Assembly (NCBI GenBank): GCA_036403035.1
Contig: DASWRT010000239.1
Span: 1-11,520 of the forward strand
Length of the DNA stretch: 11,520 nt
Source of the DNA: DASWRT01 sp036403035
GTDB lineage: Bacteria; Pseudomonadota; Alphaproteobacteria; ATCC43930; CGMCC-115725
Direction: 5' to 3'
Position numbers and translations under genes: made by a program
Shown here: positions 1 to 6,212 of the stretch, piece after piece
Layout of the letters: every line of letters begins with the position of its first letter
How positions within the stretch are numbered: the stretch's first letter is position 1
The notes under the pieces: model-generated
Seen by the model: the letters and a program-made list of their open reading frames with translations, nothing else
The model's database searches: none
Told to the model about the DNA's origin: nothing

Positions 1-2705
1 TGCGTCAGGCGCACGCCGGTCGCATGACGGATCGCGTTGAGGATCGCCGGCGCGGTCGGCACCAGCGCCGGCTCGCCGATCCCCTTCGCGCCATAGGGGC
101 CGAGTGGGTCGGGATCCTCGATCAGGAAACACTCGATCGGCGGCACGTCGCCGACGGTCGGGATCAGGTAGTCGTGCAGGTTCTCGGTGCGGCCGGGGAG
201 GTATTCCTCCATCAGCGCGAGCCCGAGCCCTTGCGCGACGCCGCCGTGGATCTGCCCCTCGACCTGCGTCGGGTTGACGGCGCGGCCGACATCGTGCGCC
301 GCGACGATGCGCCGGACGTCGACCGAGCCGAGCCCGAGATCGACCGCGACCTCGGCGATCTGCGCCGCGAAGGCGTAGGAGGCGTAAGGGATACCCTGCC
401 CGTCCGCATCGAGCATCGTCGTCGGCGGATCGAACGTGCCGGCGCCGGTCAGTACGTCTCCGGTCAGGTTCGAGGCCGGCAGCTCGGAAAGGTCGATCGT
501 CCGCTGCTCGCCGCCGGCCTCGCGGACAAGGATGCGCCCGTCACCGATCTCGATCCGCGCGCCCTCGCCGGCTCCGGCCCGCTCCAGGATCTGCCGCCGC
601 AGATCCTCGCCCGCCCGCTTGACGGCGGCGCCGGATATGAAGGTCTGGCGCGAGGCCGAGGTCTTTCCGGCATCGGCCGTCCGGTCGGTGTCGCCGCAGA
701 CCAGCCGGAACTGCGAGGCCGGGATGCCGAGAGCGTCGGCGCAGATCTGCACCATGATGGTGTTCGAGCCCTGGCCGATATCGACCGCGCCGTTGTAGAG
801 CGTCACGACGCCGTCGCGGTCGACGCCGACGCGCATCGTCGACGGGTTCGACATCGAGGTGTTGCCGATCCCGTACCACATGCAGGCGAGGCCGACGCCG
901 CGCCGCTCGACTCCGCTCTCCTGCGCCGCGTTGAACGCCTCCGCCGCGGCGCGTGCGGCCTGCCAGCGCGGGCGCAACGCATCGAGGCAGGCGGCGATGC
1001 CGACGCTTGCCTGGAGCACATGGCCGGTCGCCGTCGCGTTGCCCCGGCGCAAGGCGTTGCGGTGGCGGAACTCCAGCGGATCGAGGCCGAGCGTCAGCGC
1101 CACCTCGTCCATCAGGCTCTCGGTCGCGACCGCGGTCTGCGGCACGCCGAAGCCGCGGAAGGCGCCGGACGGCGGGCCGTTGGTGTAGACGGCGCGGCTG
1201 GTCGCGCGGACCGCCGGCACGACGTAGGGACCGCTCGCATGCACCGGGACGCGGTTCGCGACGGTCGGCCCCCAGGAGGCATAAGCGCCGGTGTCGAAGT
1301 CGCCGTGGAAGTCGACCGCCAGCAGCTTCCCGTCGGCGTCGGCGGCGATCCGAGCGCGGATCGAGGCGGGATGGCGCTTCGTCGTCGAGGCCATCGATTC
1401 CGGCCGCGTATAGACGCAGCGCACGGGACGGTCGAGCAACCACGAAGCGGTCGCGATCAGCGGCTGGAGCGAGAGGTCGAGCTTGCCGCCGAAACCGCCG
1501 CCGACTGCCGAGGGGATGATCCGCACCTGCTCCTTCGCAAGGCCGAGCACCAGCGCCAGCTCGTCGCGATCCATGTAGGGCGTCTGCGTGCAGGCGAAGA
1601 TCTCGATACGGTCGCCGACGCGGCGCGCGTATCCGGCCTCCGGTTCGATATAGGCATGCTCGACGAAACCCGTCCGGAACTCGCCCTCGGCAATCGCCGC
1701 CGCCGTGGCGAATGCCGCCTCGACATCGCCGCTGAGGACGCGGCCTGAGGTCAGCACGTTGTCGGGATGCGCCGCATGCAGCACCGGTGCACCCGGCGCA
1801 AGCCCTGCCTCGACGCCGACGAGCGGCGGGCGTGGCGTCCAGGCGATCGGGATCTCGTCGTCGGCGATCGCATCGATCGTCGCCTTGTCGCCGACCAGCG
1901 CCAGCAACGCCTCGCCGCGGTAGCGGACGACGCCGTCCGCGAGCACCGGCTGATCCTTGATGTCGGGATAGATGCCGAACCCGTTCGAGCCGGGAATGTC
2001 GGCGGCGGCCAGCACGCGGACGAGGCCGGGATATCTCTGATGCAGCGGCGCGAGGTCGCCGACGGCGAAGGTCGCGCTGGCATGAGGCGAGCGCACGGCG
2101 CGCAGCCACAGGGTATCGGTGGGCGCCTCGTCGGCGCCGTACCGCTCCGTGCCGTCGAGCTTCGGCACGCCGTCGGTCTTCGCCATCCGCGCGCCGACAG
2201 CGCGGCCGGCGGCCGGCATCGGCAGGTCGCCCTCGCCCGTTGCCACGTTGAGCACGGCCTCAACGATCCGGCGATAGCCGGTGCAGCGGCAGAGCACGCC
2301 GCCGAGCGCGTCCAGCGCCTCCGCCTCGGTCGGATTCGGCACGCGGGCCAGCAGGTCGCTTGCGGCGATCAGCATCCCTGGCGTGCAGATGCCGCACTGC
2401 GCGGCGCCGTGGCGAAGGAAAGCGCGCTGCAACCGGCTCAGCGCGCCGCCGGTATCGGCAAGACCCTCGACGGTCGTGACCGCCCTGCCCTCGACCTGCG
2501 CCGCCGGGACGAGGCAGGCGCAGACCTGCTCGCCGTCGAGCAGCACGGTGCAGGCGCCGCAATCGCCGGCATTGCAGCCGATCTTGGTGCCGGTGAGCCC
2601 GAGATCGTCGCGCAGCACGTCGGCCAGCCGGCGCAGCGGATCGAGGTTCAGCGCGACGGCGCGGCCGTTGACCGAGAAGGCGATAAGCGGTCGGGGGTCC
2701 TTCAT
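1..2705 (-). CDS. Fused [2Fe-2S]/molybdopterin-binding subunit of a xanthine dehydrogenase-family hydroxylase (3' end cut by window)
   Basis: This is the catalytic protein of a molybdenum hydroxylase, which inserts a hydroxyl group from water into a heterocycle or aldehyde and passes electrons through Fe-S clusters to FAD. About 901 codons are visible and the frame is open throughout. The N-terminal ferredoxin-type domain has C44, C49, C52 and C64 (in GCNAGDCGAC and CACL). The second [2Fe-2S] domain has C104, C107, C139 and C141 (QCGICTPG, CRCTGY). The molybdenum domain follows from about residue 165, with GGGFGGK at 402-408, GAFRGFGVPQ around R517, an IGQG motif, SRQTF, and the catalytic glutamate E878 in KGIGEPAL. 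The last visible residues, ending NAIRHATGVRLT, lie very near the usual C-terminus, so only a short tail is missing. The ATG overlaps the FAD-subunit stop as ATGA, implying translational coupling. The residue after GGFGGK is Leu409, whereas xanthine dehydrogenases have Glu, so the substrate may not be xanthine. Confidence 0.95.
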   Translation of the reverse strand, partial: MKDPRPLIAFSVNGRAVALNLDPLRRLADVLRDDLGLTGTKIGCNAGDCGACTVLLDGEQVCACLVPAAQVEGRAVTTVEGLADTGGALSRLQRAFLRHGAAQCGICTPGMLIAASDLLARVPNPTEAEALDALGGVLCRCTGYRRIVEAVLNVATGEGDLPMPAAGRAVGARMAKTDGVPKLDGTERYGADEAPTDTLWLRAVRSPHASATFAVGDLAPLHQRYPGLVRVLAAADIPGSNGFGIYPDIKDQPVLADGVVRYRGEALLALVGDKATIDAIADDEIPIAWTPRPPLVGVEAGLAPGAPVLHAAHPDNVLTSGRVLSGDVEAAFATAAAIAEGEFRTGFVEHAYIEPEAGYARRVGDRIEIFACTQTPYMDRDELALVLGLAKEQVRIIPSAVGGGFGGKLDLSLQPLIATASWLLDRPVRCVYTRPESMASTTKRHPASIRARIAADADGKLLAVDFHGDFDTGAYASWGPTVANRVPVHASGPYVVPAVRATSRAVYTNGPPSGAFRGFGVPQTAVATESLMDEVALTLGLDPLEFRHRNALRRGNATATGHVLQASVGIAACLDALRPRWQAARAAAEAFNAAQESGVERRGVGLACMWYGIGNTSMSNPSTMRVGVDRDGVVTLYNGAVDIGQGSNTIMVQICADALGIPASQFRLVCGDTDRTADAGKTSASRQTFISGAAVKRAGEDLRRQILERAGAGEGARIEIGDGRILVREAGGEQRTIDLSELPASNLTGDVLTGAGTFDPPTTMLDADGQGIPYASYAFAAQIAEVAVDLGLGSVDVRRIVAAHDVGRAVNPTQVEGQIHGGVAQGLGLALMEEYLPGRTENLHDYLIPTVGDVPPIECFLIEDPDPLGPYGAKGIGEPALVPTAPAILNAIRHATGVRLT

Positions 2706-3547
2706 TGCGCGGCAAGCTCCCTGAGCGCGCGGCGCACCAGCGTCAGCGCCGCATCGGCCCGGTACCCGGCGGTGCCGCGCGGATCGTCGATCGGCGACAG
2801 CGGCGCGAGATGCGCCGGCTCCGGCACCTCGCCGAGGGCAGGGGAGAGCGGGCGGCCGGCGAGCGCCGCCTCCAGCGCGGGCAGGCGCCGGGCGACCGGC
2901 GAACAGGCGCCGACGGCAATCCGCGCCGCGGTCACTCTGTCACCGTCCGTCTCGATCACGGCGCCGACCATCGCGATCGAGATCACCAGATAGCGCCGCG
3001 CCCCGAGCTTCAGGAACGTCGCCTGCGCCGGGCGGCGCGGCGTCGGGACGAGGATCGCCGTGACCAACTCGTCCGGGCGGCGTGCGGTGCGGCGGACTCC
3101 GGTGATGAAGGCGTCGAGCGGGACGCTGCGCCGGCCCGACCGCGAGGCCAGCTCCACGGCGGCGTCGAGCGCGAGGAGGCACGGCACGCCGTCGGCGGCG
3201 GGCGAGGCGTTGCACAGATTGCCGGCGATCGTCCCGGCGTTCTGGATCTGCACGCCGCCGACCTCGCGCGCCGCGCGCTTCAGCCCGTCGAACCACGGCG
3301 GAAGATCGCTCCGGACGATGTCGCTCCAGGTCGTCGCGGCGCCGATGCGAAGCCGGCCGCCGTCGTCCGTGATGCCGCGCAGCCCGCGCAAGGCGGTGAT
3401 ATCGAGCACGTCGGGAGCGCGAGCGGCCGGATGACCGACTCGGGCAGGATAGAAATCGGTCCCGCCGGCGAGGATGGTCAGCGCGTCATTCGCCGCAAGG
3501 GCGGCTACCGCCTCGTCCACCTCGGTCGGACGCAGATAAAGCGCCAT
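2702..3547 (-). CDS. FAD-binding subunit of the molybdenum hydroxylase (CoxM/XdhB-like)
   Basis: This 281-residue protein is the flavin subunit that takes electrons from the [2Fe-2S] clusters of its partner and passes them to NAD+ or another acceptor. The FAD-binding motifs are AGGTDFYP at residues 27-34 and GTIAGNLCNASPAADG at 105-120. Residues 1-170 form the FAD_binding_5 region, and the rest matches the CO-dehydrogenase flavoprotein C-terminal domain (ending in GTAGYRADAALTLVRRAL). The length is normal for the family (about 260-300). Its stop codon overlaps the start of the fused Fe-S/Mo gene by four bases, so the two are almost certainly one operon. The gene order, FAD subunit then fused Fe-S-Mo subunit, means this is a two-polypeptide enzyme rather than the common three-subunit form. 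The ATG at 3547 gives the normal family N-terminus; the only Shine-Dalgarno candidate (AGGTGG) lies rather far upstream. Confidence 0.95.
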   Translation of the reverse strand: MALYLRPTEVDEAVAALAANDALTILAGGTDFYPARVGHPAARAPDVLDITALRGLRGITDDGGRLRIGAATTWSDIVRSDLPPWFDGLKRAAREVGGVQIQNAGTIAGNLCNASPAADGVPCLLALDAAVELASRSGRRSVPLDAFITGVRRTARRPDELVTAILVPTPRRPAQATFLKLGARRYLVISIAMVGAVIETDGDRVTAARIAVGACSPVARRLPALEAALAGRPLSPALGEVPEPAHLAPLSPIDDPRGTAGYRADAALTLVRRALRELAAQ

Positions 3548-3628
3548 GTCGTCCGGCCCACCTGCTCCGTGCCTCCCGCCGCAGCGCGGCTGAAGGCAAA
3601 TTCATTCGTACACAAACATTCTAACATC
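3548..3628 (-). promoter_or_regulatory. Intergenic leader of the molybdenum hydroxylase operon, with candidate promoter and operator
   Basis: This 81-base gap separates the end of lysR from the FAD-subunit gene. The part next to lysR is AT-rich compared with its surroundings. On the minus strand a perfect -35 hexamer TTGACA (3644-3649, inside the 3' end of lysR) is followed by TAGAAT (3618-3623). The spacer of 20 bases is longer than ideal. Just downstream, at 3607-3616, is TTTGTGTACG, followed by AATTTGCC at 3595-3602; a near copy of this pair sits upstream of the binding-protein gene. A small GC hairpin (GCCGC-AGC-GCGGC, 3578-3590) lies in the presumed leader. No transcription terminator after lysR is apparent, so read-through from lysR is also possible. 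Confidence 0.4.
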
Positions 3629-4597
3629 CTAGCCCTGCCCCGCTGTCAAGGCTGACGCGGGCGGCGCTTCGGGAGTCAGGCCGGTACCTGCAACGGTCGC
3701 CGCCGCCTGCTCGATCGCCCAGGCGCGGAACGACGCCACCTTCGGCGACCGGAGAGCCGACTCCGGGCAGACGAGGTAGTAGCGGAACGGCGACCGTATC
3801 GCCTCCGCCAGCGGCCGAACGAGGCGGCCGGTCGCAAGGTCGTCGCCGATCAGCACGCTCGTGGCGAGCGCGACGCCCTGACCGGCGATCGCCGCCTGAA
3901 GGCTCATATGGGTATACGTAAAGCGCGGCCCGCGCGTCGCATCGACGCCGCGCGCGCCGACCGCAAGCAGCCATTTGACCCAGTCCAGCTCATGCACGCC
4001 GTTCGGATCGGGAAGGTCGTGCAGCAGCGTGTAGTGGCGCAGATCGTCCGGCACGCGCAACGGCGGTCCTTGCTCCAGCAGCCGTGGGCTGCACACCGGA
4101 AACACCTCCTCCGCCATCAGCAGCTCGCTGTGCAGGCCGGGATAGTGTCCGGCCCCGAAACGGATTCCGACGTCGATGCCGTCGCGCTGGAAATCGGCAA
4201 GCGTGACGGAGGCGACGACGCGGACCTCGACGCCGGGGCTGCGCTCGCGGAAGCTGCCGAGCCGCGGGATCAGCCAGCGCGCCGCGAGCGTCGGCAGCGT
4301 GCTGACCGACAACTCACGTCCCTCGTCGAACGCGCGGATCCGCTGGCTGACCGATTCGAGGCGATCGAGGACGTCGCGCAGTTCGGGCCAGTAGCTCTGT
4401 CCGGCATCGGTCAGCAGCACCCCGCGCGCCAGCCGCCGGAACAGGACGCATCCGAGCCAGTCCTCCAGCGCCTTCACCTGCTGGCTGACGGCGCCGGGCG
4501 TCACGTGCAGCTCCTCGGCGGCCTTGATGAAGCTGAGATGGCGGGCCGCGGCCTCGAAGGCGCGGACCGCGTTGAGCGGCGGCAGGCGGCGTGGCAT
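3629..4597 (-). CDS. LysR-type transcriptional regulator, GcvA/AmpR-like
   Basis: This is a 322-residue DNA-binding regulator. The winged helix-turn-helix covers residues 1-60 and starts with the GcvA-type MPRRLPPLNAVRAFEAAARH, followed by HVTPGAVSQQVKALEDWLG. The effector-binding domain starts near residue 92 and shows the GcvA-like stretch STLPTLAARWLIPRL and the phrase DGIDVGIRFG. The ATG at 4597 gives the canonical family start; AAGGGG lies almost directly before it, an unusually short spacing, so a leaderless or atypical start is possible. The gene is divergent from the DUF1127 gene and lies upstream of the molybdenum hydroxylase operon on the same strand. LysR regulators commonly control adjacent or divergent genes, so either neighbour may be its target. 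The inducer is unknown. The C-terminal 20 residues (rich in Ala and Pro) are a poorly conserved tail. Confidence 0.93.
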   Translation of the reverse strand: MPRRLPPLNAVRAFEAAARHLSFIKAAEELHVTPGAVSQQVKALEDWLGCVLFRRLARGVLLTDAGQSYWPELRDVLDRLESVSQRIRAFDEGRELSVSTLPTLAARWLIPRLGSFRERSPGVEVRVVASVTLADFQRDGIDVGIRFGAGHYPGLHSELLMAEEVFPVCSPRLLEQGPPLRVPDDLRHYTLLHDLPDPNGVHELDWVKWLLAVGARGVDATRGPRFTYTHMSLQAAIAGQGVALATSVLIGDDLATGRLVRPLAEAIRSPFRYYLVCPESALRSPKVASFRAWAIEQAAATVAGTGLTPEAPPASALTAGQG

Positions 4598-4703
4598 GCC
4601 CCTTTATGACTTAGTTTCTCTACGCCTGCCAATAGAAAGTCTCGTTTGTCGGTTGCTTGCCGGGCAACGACATACAGGGAGGTAAGATCACAGGAGAGCC
4701 GCT
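4598..4703. promoter_or_regulatory. Divergent lysR / DUF1127 intergenic region with an inverted repeat
   Basis: This 106-base region lies between two divergent start codons and should hold promoters for both genes. It contains an imperfect dyad: TGTCGGTTGC (4647-4656) and GCAACGACA (4664-4672), nine paired bases with one bulged G, separated by TTGCCGG. Nested in it is TTGCC-G-GGCAA (4657-4667). The dyad could be a LysR-type operator or an RNA hairpin in the DUF1127 leader. The lysR side is AT-rich (around 4601-4645). I do not see convincing -35/-10 pairs on either strand. Confidence 0.4.
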
Positions 4704-4961
4704 ATGTCCTGGACGATGACTCTGCGGAAAGTTCCTCGGGAATGCACGCCGCGGGTGATGGCGCCGCGCCGCCGCCAGCCGGCGATCGTGCGGGGAGGAC
4801 GCAACATCGCGGTGGCGCTCGCCGACGCCGTTCTGGGCTGGGCCGAGCGGTCGCGCCAGCGCCGCATCCTGGGCGCGCTCGGAGACGACGCGCTCCGCGA
4901 CATCGGGATTTCGCGGGCCGACGCCGACCGTGAGCTCTCCAAGCCGTTCTGGCGAACATAA
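4704..4961 (+). CDS. DUF1127 (YjiS-like) small basic protein
   Basis: This is an 85-residue protein. Its C-terminal 40 residues match the DUF1127 pattern: a tryptophan-containing helix (LGWAERSRQRRILGALG) followed by DDALRDIGISRADADRE and a terminal FWR. The N-terminal 35 residues are arginine-rich and variable. The ATG at 4704 is preceded by AGGAGAG at a suitable distance, which fixes the start. DUF1127 proteins are abundant in alphaproteobacteria; small members there have been linked to RNA turnover and to phosphate, carbon or stress adaptation, and many remain uncharacterised. The gene is divergent from lysR and is followed after 73 bases by a chorismate-mutase-fold gene on the same strand. 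There are no cysteine clusters or membrane segments. The family assignment is firm; the function is not. Confidence 0.88.
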   Translation: MSWTMTLRKVPRECTPRVMAPRRRQPAIVRGGRNIAVALADAVLGWAERSRQRRILGALGDDALRDIGISRADADRELSKPFWRT

Positions 4962-5012
4962 CGGGGCTGCGGCGGGACGGCTGGCGCAGACCGGACCGAG
5001 ATGGTAAAGCCG

Positions 5013-5036
5013 ATGGCGACCATCCGGTATCGCCAT
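5013..5036 (+). repeat. Perfect inverted repeat enclosing the start codon of the chorismate-mutase-like gene
   Basis: ATGGCGA (5013-5019) and TCGCCAT (5030-5036) are exact reverse complements separated by ten bases. The second arm includes the first two bases of the ATG at 5035. In mRNA this could fold into a hairpin that hides the initiation region. No good Shine-Dalgarno sequence precedes this ATG. Confidence 0.45.
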
Positions 5037-5406
5037 GGACAATGGACTGACCAGCAAAGCCGAATCGACAGAGCCGCGCGACGACAGCAACGGCTCGGCG
5101 GCCGAACGCCTCGGCCATCTGCGCGCCGAGATCGACGGGATCGACGACGCCATCGTCGCCCTCCTCGCCGAGCGTTTCGGCCTCGTCAGGGAGGTCGCGG
5201 CAGTCAAGCAGGCGTCCGGCCTGCCGGTCGTGGCGCCCACCCGATTCGCCGAGGTTCTCCAGAGGGTCGCCGAGACGGCCGCGTCGTTGGGGATCGATCC
5301 GGACTTCATTCGCCGCCTCTATGAGGCGATCCACGCCGAGGCCTGCCGGCTTGAGGACAAGATCGTCGATGCGGAGCAGCCGCAGTCGAGCGGAGAAAAG
5401 TCCTAA
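5035..5406 (+). CDS. AroQ-fold chorismate mutase / isochorismate-pyruvate-lyase-like protein
   Basis: This 123-residue all-helical protein belongs to the AroQ class, whose members convert chorismate to prephenate or, in the PchB branch, cleave isochorismate to salicylate and pyruvate. The fold runs from about residue 26 to 112: LGHLRAEIDGIDDAIVALL, AERFGLVREVAAVK, then VVAPTRFAEVL. Recognisable active-site positions are R30, R47, K58, R70 and E107. The residue after R70 is Phe71, whereas E. coli chorismate mutase has Glu; PchB has a hydrophobic residue there, so mutase activity is uncertain. The first 25 residues are a polar, probably disordered extension, and no secretion signal is seen. An in-frame stop at 5005-5007 excludes an upstream start, and no alternative ATG or GTG follows nearby. 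The gene has a weak ribosome site and overlaps the opposing ABC ATPase gene at its stop codon. There are no aromatic or siderophore genes beside it. Confidence 0.8.
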   Translation: MDNGLTSKAESTEPRDDSNGSAAERLGHLRAEIDGIDDAIVALLAERFGLVREVAAVKQASGLPVVAPTRFAEVLQRVAETAASLGIDPDFIRRLYEAIHAEACRLEDKIVDAEQPQSSGEKS

Positions 5407-6182
5407 CCCTGCACGAGTTCGCGGTCGGCGGTTGCGGCCTCGGCGCGGATCATTTGCCAGAGGCGGCCGTGCAGGTCCGCGAGATGCGCCTGTCCGCCGG
5501 CCGTCGTCCGCTCTCGGCGCGGCAGGTCGACCGTGACGAGGTCGCGGATCCGGCCCGGCCGTCGGGTCATCACCGCGATCCGGTCGGCCACCCGCAACGC
5601 CTCGTCGAGATTGTGCGTGACATAGACGGCGGTGGTCCGCTCGCGCGCCCAAAGCGCCAGGAATTCCTCCATCAGCAGCGCCCGCGTCTGCGCATCGAGC
5701 GCCGAGAGCGGTTCGTCGAGCAGCAGGATCGCCGGGCGCACGACCAGCGCACGGGCGATCCCGACGCGCTGACGCATGCCGCCGGAGAGCTGCTTCGGCA
5801 GCGCCGTCCGGAACTCCGCCAACCCCATCCGCTGCAACACGTCGGCGATCCGCGCGGTCCGTTCGGCCGCGCCGAGCGCGGCGGCGTGGTGCTCCAGCGG
5901 CAACGCGACGTTCGCCTCGACGCTGCGCCACGGCAGTAGCGCGAAGTCCTGGAAGACGTACGCGCAGGGCGTGAGGCATCCGGCCGGCGGCGCGCCCGAG
6001 ACGAGCACCCGGCCGCCGGCCGGCGCCAGCAGGCCGCCGAGGATGCCGAGCAGCGTCGACTTCCCGCAGCCGGACGGACCGATGACGGCGAGGACTTCGC
6101 CCTCGCGCACCGTCAGGTCGATGCCGTCGAGGACGGGCAGATCGCCGTAGCGATGCTTCACCCCGCTTGCCGTCAGCTCCAT
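5403..6182 (-). CDS. ABC transporter ATP-binding protein, NitT/TauT (SsuB/TauB-like) family
   Basis: This 259-residue cytoplasmic ATPase would power an importer for small organic anions such as nitrate, sulfonates, taurine or pyrimidine-type compounds. All catalytic motifs are intact: Walker A GPSGCGKST (35-43), Q-loop Q78 in YVFQDFALLPWRSVEANV, signature LSGGMRQR (132-139), Walker B ILLLDEP (152-158), D-loop SALD, and switch His190 in YVTHNLDEA. The Q-loop context FALLPWRSVEANV and the RRPGRI phrase are typical of the NitT/TauT group. It lies 30 bases downstream of the large flavoprotein gene on the same strand, so the two probably share a transcript. The matching permease and substrate-binding protein are absent from the window, and the gene downstream is convergent. 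It therefore serves a permease encoded elsewhere or has been separated from its operon. Its TAG stop overlaps the TAA of the convergent chorismate-mutase-like gene. Confidence 0.93.
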   Translation of the reverse strand: MELTASGVKHRYGDLPVLDGIDLTVREGEVLAVIGPSGCGKSTLLGILGGLLAPAGGRVLVSGAPPAGCLTPCAYVFQDFALLPWRSVEANVALPLEHHAAALGAAERTARIADVLQRMGLAEFRTALPKQLSGGMRQRVGIARALVVRPAILLLDEPLSALDAQTRALLMEEFLALWARERTTAVYVTHNLDEALRVADRIAVMTRRPGRIRDLVTVDLPRRERTTAGGQAHLADLHGRLWQMIRAEAATADRELVQG

Positions 6183-6212
6183 CGTTCGGCGGCCCGCCGA
6201 CGCTCGAAGCGC

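Noticed and set aside
24..1748. A 574-codon plus-strand open frame
   Set aside because: It is the antisense shadow of the molybdenum-subunit gene, whose own frame carries all expected motifs.
541..2109. A 522-codon minus-strand open frame
   Set aside because: It is an alternate frame inside the molybdenum-subunit gene with extreme Arg/Ala content and no motifs.
3578..3590. GC hairpin as a terminator after lysR
   Set aside because: The stem is only five base pairs and is not followed by a run of T on the minus strand, so it is not a credible intrinsic terminator.
4620..5309. A 229-codon minus-strand frame opposite the DUF1127 and chorismate-mutase-like genes
   Set aside because: It shows no domain and is antisense to two genes with recognisable family motifs.
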